NCBI GenBank assembly: GCA_947581615.1
Contig: CANPVD010000080.1
Span: 1-64,000, forward strand
Direction: 5' to 3'
Origin: Candidatus Humimonas hydrogenitrophica
GTDB taxonomy: Bacteria; Gemmatimonadota; Gemmatimonadetes; Palauibacterales; Palauibacteraceae
DNA length: 64,000 bases
Below the pieces are notes generated by a model. That model did not search any database and had not been told where the DNA came from. It saw nothing but the letters and a program-made list of their open reading frames with translations. Positions 19,704 through 27,879 of this stretch are shown one piece after another. Within the stretch, counting starts at the first letter, position 1. The number at the start of each line of letters is the position of its first letter. The position numbers and the translations under genes are program-made.

Positions 19704-20209
19704 AGCCGCGGGAGCTCGTCCGGATCCAGCCGCGGCCGGCGCGCGGGACGGGAGCGAGCGCGCCCGGCGCGGGGCGCTCGGCCATCGGCCGGGCCCGCTA
19801 CGAGGAGGGGATGGACTTCGGGGCGGTGCTGCGCGCCACGCAGGGCCGGCGGGAGGACCTGCCGCCCGCACCCGACTTCCGGGAGCCGCCCGCCGACCTG
19901 GCCGAGCGCGCCCGGCGGGCGCTGTACGAGGTGGCCGATCCGGAGTTTCCCATCTCGCTCGTCGACCTGGGGCTCGTGTACGACGTGCAGGCCGACCCGG
20001 CGTCGGGCGCGGTCACCGTGGACCTCAGCTTCACGGCCACCGCGTGCCCCTGCATGGACTTCATCCAGTGGGACGTGCGGGACCGACTGCTTCGGGAGCC
20101 CGGCGTGGAGCGAGTGGAGGTCCGGACCGTGTGGGATCCGCCCTGGACCACGTCGCGGATCTCCGAACGGGGCAGGGACGTGCTTCGCCGCGCCGGCGTG
20201 TCGATCTGA
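19700..20209 (+). CDS. paaD: PaaD N-terminal (MIP18/DUF59) protein
   Basis: A 169-residue protein from a GTG overlapping the paaA stop. After a Pro/Arg-rich N-terminus of about 60 residues, the MIP18 (DUF59) domain is clear: LYEVADPEFPISLVDLGLVY, then SFTATACPCMDFIQWDVRDRL with the conserved Cys region, and WDPPWTTSRISERGRD. This domain assists iron-sulfur or metal insertion; PaaD is needed to mature the PaaABC(E) epoxidase. Normal PaaD also has a C-terminal zinc-ribbon; here the frame ends after the MIP18 domain, and the ribbon is found as a separate gene at 21477. Confidence 0.85.
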   Translation: MKPRELVRIQPRPARGTGASAPGAGRSAIGRARYEEGMDFGAVLRATQGRREDLPPAPDFREPPADLAERARRALYEVADPEFPISLVDLGLVYDVQADPASGAVTVDLSFTATACPCMDFIQWDVRDRLLREPGVERVEVRTVWDPPWTTSRISERGRDVLRRAGVSI

Positions 20210-20285
20210 TGGGTGGAGCGGCGGGAGGCCGCGTGGTACACGGACGGAGCGCCACGGCGCCGCCAACGACGGGAAGAGAGGGCGC

Positions 20286-20594
20286 ATGAGGCGGGACAAT
20301 CCGATCGAGGGAGTCGACCGCGTCTACGAGGTGTTCGCCCGCAAGGACCGGGCGGACCGCTTCGAGCACGTCGGCACCGTGCAGGCACCCAGCGCGGAGC
20401 TGGCGCGGGTGTACGCCTGGCAGACGTACGACGAGGCCAAGTGGTTCGAGATGGCGGTGGCCCCGCGCGACGCGTTCTACCGCGTCAATCGTGACGAGGC
20501 CCCCTTCACGCTGGGCGGCCCGCCGCCGGTGGGAGAGGGCTCCGTGGCCGACTTCGACACGCCGGCCGGCTACGGCGGCGCGCTGGCCCGATGA
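20286..20594 (+). CDS. paaB: 1,2-phenylacetyl-CoA epoxidase subunit PaaB
   Basis: A 102-residue protein of normal PaaB length. It contains the hallmark YEVFARKDRADRFEHVGTV and WQTYDEAKWFEMAV segments. PaaB bridges PaaAC heterodimers in the epoxidase complex. It starts 76 bases after paaD and ends 16 bases before paaC, consistent with one operon. Confidence 0.92.
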   Translation: MRRDNPIEGVDRVYEVFARKDRADRFEHVGTVQAPSAELARVYAWQTYDEAKWFEMAVAPRDAFYRVNRDEAPFTLGGPPPVGEGSVADFDTPAGYGGALAR

Positions 20595-20610
20595 CGACGA
20601 CGGAGAGGCG

Positions 20611-21462
20611 ATGAGCGACGTGGACACCGCGGCGAGGGCGTTCAAGGCGGCCGAGGACCTTCCCGGGGCCGTCCGGGAGCCCATGGGCGAGCTCCTGCTC
20701 GTGCTGGCCGACAACAAGCGCCTGCTCGGCATGCGCTACTCGGACTGGATCCTGGGCGCGCCGGCCCTCGAGGCCGGGATCGCCTGCTCGGCCATGGCGC
20801 AGGACGAGTGGGGACACGGCCGCATCGTGTACGCCATGCTCCGCGACTTCGGCTACGACCCCCACCACCTGGAGCACGAGCGCGACGCCTCCGAGTACCG
20901 GAGCAGCGAGCTCCTGGACCGGCCGGCCGAGGGGTGGCCCGACCTCCTGGCCCTGAACCTCCTGCTGGACACCGCGCTCTCCGTGCAGTTCGAGGCCATG
21001 GCCGAGAGCAGCTTCGAGCCGGTCCACTACAAGGTGCAGAAGCTCCTGGACGAGGAGCGCTTCCACTTCGAGCACGCCCGCGGCTGGACGGCGCGCCTGG
21101 CGACCACGCCCCAGGGCCGGAGGAGCCTGGAGCGGGCGTTCGCGCCGGCGTGGAGGGCCTGTCTCCGCTGGTTCGGGCCCTCCGATGATCCCGTGGATGC
21201 CGCCCTCGAGGGAGCGGGTATCATCGACGCCGGGCCGGACCTCCTGCGCGCGCGCTGGCTTTCCCGGGTCGGCCCCGTGGTCTCCGGCGCCGGCCTCGAG
21301 CTGGCCGAGGAGACGGGGGTCGGGTGGACGACGCACGTCGACGCGACCTGGGACGACGACTGGAAGCCCGGCTGGCGGCGGAGCGCCGAGGCCGACGGAC
21401 CGGACGAGGACACGCTGCGTCGCGTCCGCGGGGACAAGAACCGTCCCCTGCTGATGGACTGA
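20611..21462 (+). CDS. paaC: 1,2-phenylacetyl-CoA epoxidase subunit PaaC
   Basis: The 283-residue structural partner of PaaA, a ferritin-like helical protein. The start ATG follows GGAGAGGCG. The segments LADNKRLLGMRYSDWILGAP, AMAQDEWGHGRIVYAML and LLDEERFHFEHARGW match PaaC. PaaC stabilises PaaA and forms the substrate tunnel; it usually does not hold a working di-iron centre. No paaE reductase gene follows; the next product is the zinc-ribbon piece, so the electron donor must be encoded elsewhere. Confidence 0.92.
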   Translation: MSDVDTAARAFKAAEDLPGAVREPMGELLLVLADNKRLLGMRYSDWILGAPALEAGIACSAMAQDEWGHGRIVYAMLRDFGYDPHHLEHERDASEYRSSELLDRPAEGWPDLLALNLLLDTALSVQFEAMAESSFEPVHYKVQKLLDEERFHFEHARGWTARLATTPQGRRSLERAFAPAWRACLRWFGPSDDPVDAALEGAGIIDAGPDLLRARWLSRVGPVVSGAGLELAEETGVGWTTHVDATWDDDWKPGWRRSAEADGPDEDTLRRVRGDKNRPLLMD

Positions 21463-21476
21463 CCCGGCCCCGATTC

Positions 21477-21683
21477 GTGGACGAATCGGCCGGTCGGAAG
21501 GGCGGCGGCGCGGGCGCCCAGGACGAGACGCTGCGCTCCGACGCCCTGCCCGAGCACGTCACCTGCCCGTTCTGCGGCGGTGAGGACACCGAACAGTTCG
21601 CGGTGTTCGGCTCGGCGCTCTCGGTGAGCCAGTACTACTGCCGGCCCTGCCGGACGGTGTTCGAGTACATGAAGTGGCGCTGA
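21477..21683 (+). CDS. PaaD C-terminal zinc-ribbon protein (split PaaD)
   Basis: A 68-residue protein from a GTG at 21477; the start is uncertain because there is no clear ribosome site and a CTG at 21459 is also possible. It holds two Cys-x2-Cys knuckles, CPFCGGEDTEQFAVFGSAL and CRPCRTVFEYMKWR, matching the C-terminal zinc ribbon of PaaD (the typical ending has CxxCxxPFxYFK). It lies 14 bases after paaC, so it appears to be the missing half of the PaaD at 19700, displaced by paaB and paaC. Confidence 0.75.
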   Translation: MDESAGRKGGGAGAQDETLRSDALPEHVTCPFCGGEDTEQFAVFGSALSVSQYYCRPCRTVFEYMKWR

Positions 21684-21730
21684 GCGCCGCCCGGCGCTCT
21701 CGGCGCGATCCATCGCCACAGGAGCATCCC

Positions 21731-22789
21731 ATGTCCGAAGTGCCCCGAAGGCCTTCATCCGTGGAGCCGCGCACCCGTCGCGCCGTCCTCCCGCTCCTTC
21801 TCGTCCTGGCTTCGGCCTGCGGAGGCACCGGAGCCGGCGGCTCCGGGAGCGCGGCGTCCGCCGCCTCCGGGGCCGCCTCCCCGCCCGACACGGTCCGGGT
21901 CACCGACCCGGGGCTCTACCCCGAGGGGGTCGAGTTCGACGCGGCCCGAGGTCGATTCCTCCTGAGCTCGCTGAGCCACGGGACCGTCACGGCCGTAGAC
22001 GACGGGGGGGCTACTACTACACTCGTAGACGACACGGCGGTCGCCTCGTCGGTCGGCCTCCAGGTCGCCGGCGACCGCCTCCTGGTGGCCGCCTCGGACG
22101 TGCGGGCGGTCTTCGACTCGACCGTGGGGGGAAGCGCGGCCCTGGGCATCTACGACCTGGCCTCGGGCCGGCGCCTCCACCTCGTGGAGCTGGGATCGCT
22201 GCTGCCGGACGCCCGGCACTTCGCCAACGACGTCGCCGTGGACGCCGATGGCAACGCGTACATCACGGACAGCCTCTCCCCGGTGATCTACCGGGTCACG
22301 CCCGACGGGAAGGCCTCGATCTTCGTACGGGACACGCTACTGGGCGGCCGCGGCTTCGGGATGAACGGGATCGACTACGATCCGCGCGGATTCCTGCTGG
22401 TGGCCATGGACCAGCAGCGGGCCCTGTACCGGATCCCGATCGCCGCGCCCGACAGCCTGGCGCGCGTGCAGCTCGGCGAGCCTCTGGCGGCCGACGGGAT
22501 GGTGCTGCGGCCCGGCGGCCAGCTGGTCGCGGTGGCCGCGACGTTCCCCGGCGGTGGGCCTCGAGAGGAGGAGCTCGTGGAGCTGGCGAGCGACGACGGG
22601 TGGCACTCGGCCAGGATCGCGGCCCGCGCTCCGCTGGACGCGTCCGTATCGCCCACCACGGTGGCCCTGCGCGACGGCGCTGCCTACGTGATCCAGGCGC
22701 ACCTGTCGGGGATGGGGCAGGCGGAGCCGGTCCAGACATTCGAGATCGTCCGTGTGCCGCTGTCCGCGGGGAGTGCCACGGGCGGCTGA
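21731..22789 (+). CDS. SMP-30/gluconolactonase-like beta-propeller lipoprotein
   Basis: A 352-residue secreted lipoprotein: ATG after CAGGAG, a signal peptide with lipobox LASAC-GG near residue 30 and a Gly/Ser/Ala linker. The rest has six-bladed propeller repeats, e.g. YPEGVEFDAARGRFLLSSLS, ANDVAVDADGNAYITDS and GIDYDPRGFLLVAMD, the calcium-binding loop pattern of SMP-30/gluconolaconase proteins. The function may be lactone hydrolysis or ligand binding; catalysis is not proven. It has a run of seven G at 22004-22010 between two copies of CGTAGACGAC, encoding repeated VDD. Confidence 0.75.
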   Translation: MSEVPRRPSSVEPRTRRAVLPLLLVLASACGGTGAGGSGSAASAASGAASPPDTVRVTDPGLYPEGVEFDAARGRFLLSSLSHGTVTAVDDGGATTTLVDDTAVASSVGLQVAGDRLLVAASDVRAVFDSTVGGSAALGIYDLASGRRLHLVELGSLLPDARHFANDVAVDADGNAYITDSLSPVIYRVTPDGKASIFVRDTLLGGRGFGMNGIDYDPRGFLLVAMDQQRALYRIPIAAPDSLARVQLGEPLAADGMVLRPGGQLVAVAATFPGGGPREEELVELASDDGWHSARIAARAPLDASVSPTTVALRDGAAYVIQAHLSGMGQAEPVQTFEIVRVPLSAGSATGG

Positions 22790-23287
22790 GGTAGGGCGCC
22801 CGCCGCACCCCTTCGAGGGCCTCACTCCCCCCAGCGCGCCGCCGCGCTCCCATTCGCCGGGGGCCGGCGGCGCGATCGCATCGTCGCTTCACCATCGCCG
22901 CCACGGAACCCGACGTGCGCCGGAGCCGTTGAGGGCATATCGTATACCATCGACAGATTGGCCGACGCCCCCGAGCGTCGCGCATCGCCGCCTTCGAACA
23001 GGGAGCCGACCGGGTCGCATGCGAGTGAGGGATCCCCACCGTACCGTAGACAAGCCGACTCCAAGCGACACTCGAGCTCGACGCTCCCTCCCGCCGCGCC
23101 GCGGCCCGGACCCTCGCAGCGAGCCCGGCCGCGTGCCCACCCATGTCGGCGGACCGTCCGATCCCTCCGTCGAATCCGGAGTCCGTTCCGATGTCCATGT
23201 GCCATCCGCGGGTGCCGATCCTGGCGATCGGCATCGTCACACTCGCCGATCGGGGATCGGCGAGACACTCACACGGAGGGAGGCGCG
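22790..23287. other. Gene-free gap before the SusC-like gene
   Basis: About 500 bases with no convincing coding sequence; the reading frame of the SusC-like gene stays open but has no start signal or homology-like pattern there. It should hold the promoter of the TonB-dependent receptor. A slightly AT-rich point occurs at 22930-22960 (TATCGTATACC), but no good -35/-10 pair was found. Confidence 0.4.
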
Positions 23288-26200
23288 ATGAGAGTCCGCC
23301 GCAGTCCCTGGTCAGCTTTCACGGCGTCCGCCGCCGTCGCCCTGGCCGCGTTGTTGTGCGCGGCTCCGGCGAGGGCACAACAGGGAACCCTGCAGGGCAC
23401 GGTCTCCGATCAGACGGGTGCGGCCGTGGCCAGCGCCAGCGTCCGCGTGGTCGGATCCGAGAAGGGCGCGATCGTCGACGCCCAGGGGCACTACACGCTG
23501 CAGCTCGCCCCGGGCACCTACCGCGTGGCGGCGCAGGCGCTGGGCTACCGGCGGGTGGTCAAGTCCGTCACGATCGAGGCGGGCCAGGCGCAGACCCTGG
23601 ACTTCCTCCTCCAGGTGTCGGCCGTCCAGCTCGATGAGGTCGTCGCCTCGGTGACGGCCGGCCAGACGAGCCGCAGAGAGGTGGGGACCGACATCGCCAC
23701 GATCGACGCCTCGAAGCAGGTCGAGGAAGGCGCGGTCACCAACTTCTCGCAGCTCCTCCACGCCCGGGCCACCAACGTGACCGTCACGGAGACCTCCGGC
23801 GCGGTCGGGGCGGGCTCCCGGATCCGCGTGCGCGGCATCAACACGCTCACCGGCAGCAACAACCCGCTCCTCATCATCGACGGCGTTCGCGTCGACAACG
23901 AAACCGGCCTCCTCGGCATCAACCGGGGCCAGACGTTCTCGCGCTTCAACGACATCAACCCGCAGGACATCAAGAGCATCGAGGTGGTGAAGGGGCCGTC
24001 GGCCACCGCGCTGTACGGGAGCGAGGCCTCGCCCGGCGTGATCATCATCACGACCAAGAGCGGCAGCTCGGAGAAGACGGGCATGAAGGCCACCATCGGC
24101 ACCGAGCAGGGCTTCATGCGGGACGTCACCAGCTATCCGACCAACTACGCCGACGTGACGCCCTACGTGAGCGGCGCCAACGACTCCAAGCTCAGCCAGT
24201 GGCCCGTGGCCACGAACTCCACCACGGGCCAGGTGTTCGTGACCGACAATCCGCTCATGGACGCGAGCACCCGACCGTTCCGGACCGGCCAGCAGGCCGG
24301 GTTCTTCGGCAATCTGCGCGGCGGCTCCGACAACTTCAGCTACTACACGTCGGCGCGGTTCGACGACGACCAGGGGGTGCTGCCCAGCAACTATTCGCAC
24401 AAGCTGGACTTCCGGGCCAACTTCCAGGGCCGGCCCAGCGACATCCTCACCGAGGACGTCAGCGCCGGCTATACCAGCTCGAAGACCAACCTCCCCAAGA
24501 GCGGAAACAACACGAGCGGGTATGCGGCCAACGGCTTCGCGGGGCGTCCCTTCTCGTCCCTGGGCACCGGCGGAGAGTGTCTGGCCACCGTCCTGGCCGG
24601 TACAGCCTCCAGCTTCTGCGACAAGAACGGCAACGTCCGGGCGGGTTTCGACAAGATCAAGCCGATCCTGAGCCTCGACAACGTGGAGCGGTTCACGATC
24701 TCGTCGATCACCACCCTGACGCCGGTGTCGTGGATGGTGAACACAGCCAAGGTGGGCGCCGACATCACGAACGAGACCTTCCAGGACGCGATTCCCTATG
24801 ACCCGGACATTCCGTTCAGCTTCGCGGCCGGGGGACAGAATTTCCTGACCACTCCGCAGACGCGCACATACACGGCGGACCTCTCCACGCGCCTGTCGTA
24901 CAAGCTGCGGGACGACCTCAGGGCACAGACGTCGGGGGGCGCGCAGTACTTCCAGCACCGTATCTCGACAGTCTCCTGCCAGGGGTACGTGTTCCCGAAC
25001 GACAAGGCGACCGCTTGCGATGCGGCCGTGACCGGCCTGGGCTTCTCGGACTTCACCGAAAAGGTGGAGATCGGGGCCTACCTGCAGCAGCGCTTCTCAT
25101 ACAACGACTACCTGTTCGTCACCGGCGCCCTCCGGGTGGACGACAACAGCTCGCTGGGCTCCCAGCAGGGGGCGATCTGGTCGCCGAGCGCGAACGCATC
25201 CTTCGTGGTGAGCGATCTTCCGTCGTGGAAGGTGGACTTCATCAACGAGCTCCGGCTGCGGGCCGCGTGGGGCGAGGCGACGCAGGCTCCGCCGCAGTAC
25301 GCCGCAGACCGCACGTACGTGACCAGCGCGCTGCACGGAAGCACCGCCGGTCTCAGCCCCCAGGATCCCGGCAACACGAACCTGGGTCCCGAGCGGGACA
25401 AGGAGTTCGAGGCGGGCTTCAACGCGGGCCTGTGGGACAGCCGGGTGGGGCTGGACTTCACCTACTACGATCGCACGTCCAACGACGCCATCGTGCCGCG
25501 GTCCGTCGCGCCCTCCACGGGCTTCCCGAACGTGCAGTACGTGAACCTGGGCCAGATCAAGAACCACGGCTTCGAGGCCAGTCTGGATGCCCAGCTCCTG
25601 CAACGGGACAACCTTGCCTGGACCGCTCGCCTGCAGTGGTCCACGACGCACTCCAAGGTCACGGAGCTGGGGCTCAGCACGCCGATCTTCCTGGGCTTCT
25701 CCCAGGTGATAGCCCAGGGCTACGCGCCCGGGGCCTACATCAGCCGCGTGATCACCAGCGCGGCGCGCGACGCCAACGGGAACATCATCCCGAGCTCCAT
25801 CCAGTACTCGGCGGGCGACCTGGGGGATGGCAGCGGCCGCGTGGTGGTGGGCCAGCCGACACCCACGAACACGGAGAGCTTCCAGACCACGGTCACGCTC
25901 CTGGGACGGCTGACGCTCTCCACGCTGTTCGACCGGGAGGCCGGGCACCAGGTCTACAGCACGGAGATCGCCGGAAGGAACCCCAACAACCTGGGCGGCA
26001 TCAACTCGAGCTTCGGGGACATGTGGGCCTACCGGCAGACGCAGTCGACTCCGGTCCAGCAGGCGATGATGGAGCAGAACCAGCTCCTGGGCGATCACGC
26101 CGGCGTGTTCATCTACGATGCCAACTTCATCAAGTGGCGGGAGCTCACGCTGAGCTATCAGGTGCCCACGTTCCTGACCCACAAGCTGGGAGCGTCGTCG

Positions 26201-26365
26201 GCGCGCCTGTATGGCGGAGCCCGCAATCTGGCCACGATCACGAAATTCCCCGGAGTCGACCCCGAGGCCAACCAGAACGGGGCGCGCGACAACCTCCGTG
26301 TGGTCGAGGGCAACACCTTCCCCGCGCCGCTGACGTTCTACGGCGGCCTCACGCTCACCTTCTGA
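23288..26365 (+). CDS. SusC/RagA-family TonB-linked outer membrane receptor
   Basis: A 1025-residue TonB-dependent receptor from the ATG following GGAGGGAGGCGCG. Signal peptide to about residue 31 (APARA-QQG), then a carboxypeptidase-regulatory-like domain (residues about 35-110, TLQGTVSDQTGAAVASASVRV), a plug domain with the SusC hallmark NPLLIIDGVRVDN and EVVKGPSATALYGSEASPGVI, and a 22-strand barrel ending YGGLTLTF. With the SusD-like lipoprotein it imports oligomers (glycans or peptides) using TonB energy. The substrate is not visible: no glycoside hydrolase is adjacent, whereas a secreted M28 peptidase gene follows the pair. Confidence 0.92.
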   Translation: MRVRRSPWSAFTASAAVALAALLCAAPARAQQGTLQGTVSDQTGAAVASASVRVVGSEKGAIVDAQGHYTLQLAPGTYRVAAQALGYRRVVKSVTIEAGQAQTLDFLLQVSAVQLDEVVASVTAGQTSRREVGTDIATIDASKQVEEGAVTNFSQLLHARATNVTVTETSGAVGAGSRIRVRGINTLTGSNNPLLIIDGVRVDNETGLLGINRGQTFSRFNDINPQDIKSIEVVKGPSATALYGSEASPGVIIITTKSGSSEKTGMKATIGTEQGFMRDVTSYPTNYADVTPYVSGANDSKLSQWPVATNSTTGQVFVTDNPLMDASTRPFRTGQQAGFFGNLRGGSDNFSYYTSARFDDDQGVLPSNYSHKLDFRANFQGRPSDILTEDVSAGYTSSKTNLPKSGNNTSGYAANGFAGRPFSSLGTGGECLATVLAGTASSFCDKNGNVRAGFDKIKPILSLDNVERFTISSITTLTPVSWMVNTAKVGADITNETFQDAIPYDPDIPFSFAAGGQNFLTTPQTRTYTADLSTRLSYKLRDDLRAQTSGGAQYFQHRISTVSCQGYVFPNDKATACDAAVTGLGFSDFTEKVEIGAYLQQRFSYNDYLFVTGALRVDDNSSLGSQQGAIWSPSANASFVVSDLPSWKVDFINELRLRAAWGEATQAPPQYAADRTYVTSALHGSTAGLSPQDPGNTNLGPERDKEFEAGFNAGLWDSRVGLDFTYYDRTSNDAIVPRSVAPSTGFPNVQYVNLGQIKNHGFEASLDAQLLQRDNLAWTARLQWSTTHSKVTELGLSTPIFLGFSQVIAQGYAPGAYISRVITSAARDANGNIIPSSIQYSAGDLGDGSGRVVVGQPTPTNTESFQTTVTLLGRLTLSTLFDREAGHQVYSTEIAGRNPNNLGGINSSFGDMWAYRQTQSTPVQQAMMEQNQLLGDHAGVFIYDANFIKWRELTLSYQVPTFLTHKLGASSARLYGGARNLATITKFPGVDPEANQNGARDNLRVVEGNTFPAPLTFYGGLTLTF

Positions 26366-26383
26366 GCGATGAGGAGGCCCGCC

Positions 26384-27739
26384 ATGAACTCGACGAACGA
26401 TGCAACCGCGGTGACAGAGCGAATCCAGCAGCAGAGGGAGCGCACCATGCGATCGCCTCGATGGGGCCGAAAGCTCGGCCGATATCGTCCCTCCGGCAGG
26501 ATCGTCGGTACGATCCTCGCCGGTACGATGCTCCTCCTGACGGCATGCAACCAGCTCCTGGACGTTCCACCGAACCCGAAGACGGTTCCGGGCACGGAGC
26601 TCACGGATCCGAACTCTCTCGATGCCCGGATGACGGGCGCCGAGGCGGACTTCTGGTTCGCCTACGACATGGCCATCGTGTACGGCGGCCTGTTCACCGA
26701 CGAGCTCGTGGACGGCACGGGCCTGACGGCCGTGGACCAGCGCCGCGTCCAGCCCGACAACGGGCTCATCGGCTCGACGGATGAGGCGCCCGAGGGCATC
26801 GACGGACTATGGACGCCCATGCAGCGGTCGGCCGCCACCTCCAAGAGCGCGGAGGTCGACATCGGCGCGGGGAGTTACGCCGACCGGATACCCGATCCGG
26901 GCAACTCCGATGCCGAGGCCCGCATGGCCCTGTTCGCGGGCTATTCGCGGCTGATCCTCGGCGAGCTGTTCTGCACGACCGCGTTCGACGGCACCGGCCC
27001 GGAGTACTCCTCCGCCGAGACCTACCAGCTCGCCGCCGATCACTTCACGGTCGCCATCCAGGCGTCCAACGCGTCCTCGGACGTGGTGTACGCGGCCACC
27101 GTGGGTCGGGCGCGCGCCGAGCTGCAGATGGGCGACGACGCCAAGGCGAAGGCCGACGCGTCGAACGTGCCCCTCGACTTCGCCCTGATAGGAGACGTCT
27201 ACTCGACGAACTCGGAGAAGGAGAACAACGACATCTGGAACATGCTCACGCTGTCGCAGCGGTTCAGCGTGGGACCGCCCTTCCGGGGTCTGGTGATCGA
27301 CAACACGAGCACGCCCGACCCCCGGGTCGACGTGTTCCAGGATCCCAACGACCAGTATGCCATCGACGGCTCGACGCCCCTGTACCAGTCGGCCAAGTAC
27401 CTGAAGGCCGATTCACCCATTCGACTGGCGAGCGGTTACGAGGCGGCCTACATCGTGGCCGAGATCGACGGCGGGCAAACGGCCGTGAACCTCATCAACC
27501 AGATCCGGCAGGCCCAGGGGATCAGCCAGCAGTTCTCGAGCACCAACGAGGACTCCATCCAGGCCAAGGTCCGTGACGAGCGCCGGCGCACCCTCTTCCT
27601 GGAGGGACAGCGCATGGGAGACCTGCGTCGCTACAAGGCGCGCTATGGTCTCGATCTGTTCCCCACCGGTCCGAATTTCGGGACCGAGACCTGCTTCCCG
27701 CTCCCCAACGCGGAGCGTGACAACAACCCGGGCATCTGA
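26384..27739 (+). CDS. SusD/RagB-family outer membrane lipoprotein
   Basis: The surface partner of the SusC-like receptor, 451 residues. The ATG at 26384 follows a perfect AGGAGG with six-base spacing; an in-frame ATG at 26447 behind GAGGGAG gives a more normal signal peptide length and is equally possible. The lipobox is LLLTAC-NQ. The C-terminal half has the SusD end pattern: VNLINQIRQAQGIS and VRDERRRTLFLEGQRMGDLRRY. It is shorter than typical glycan SusD proteins (about 500-600), as is common outside Bacteroidota. It probably caps the barrel and picks up substrate. Confidence 0.88.
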   Translation: MNSTNDATAVTERIQQQRERTMRSPRWGRKLGRYRPSGRIVGTILAGTMLLLTACNQLLDVPPNPKTVPGTELTDPNSLDARMTGAEADFWFAYDMAIVYGGLFTDELVDGTGLTAVDQRRVQPDNGLIGSTDEAPEGIDGLWTPMQRSAATSKSAEVDIGAGSYADRIPDPGNSDAEARMALFAGYSRLILGELFCTTAFDGTGPEYSSAETYQLAADHFTVAIQASNASSDVVYAATVGRARAELQMGDDAKAKADASNVPLDFALIGDVYSTNSEKENNDIWNMLTLSQRFSVGPPFRGLVIDNTSTPDPRVDVFQDPNDQYAIDGSTPLYQSAKYLKADSPIRLASGYEAAYIVAEIDGGQTAVNLINQIRQAQGISQQFSSTNEDSIQAKVRDERRRTLFLEGQRMGDLRRYKARYGLDLFPTGPNFGTETCFPLPNAERDNNPGI

Positions 27740-27780
27740 TCGCGACCAGTCCGGCGAGCGCGCGGCCGACGGCCGCGCCC

Positions 27781-27822
27781 CAGGGGGGGCGGCGCCTTTC
27801 GGGTGCCGCCCCCCCTGTTTAT
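27781..27822 (+). terminator. Intrinsic terminator after the SusCD pair
   Basis: A 13-pair perfect stem (27781-27793 with 27805-27817), extended by three more pairs, with a five-base loop and followed by TTTAT. It includes seven consecutive G-C pairs. It ends the SusC-SusD transcript 41 bases after the stop codon. Confidence 0.8.
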
Positions 27823-27879
27823 CGTCAGGCGGCCCACGACCGGGCCGTGACGCTTCGTACGACAGGAGAAGGACCTTCC

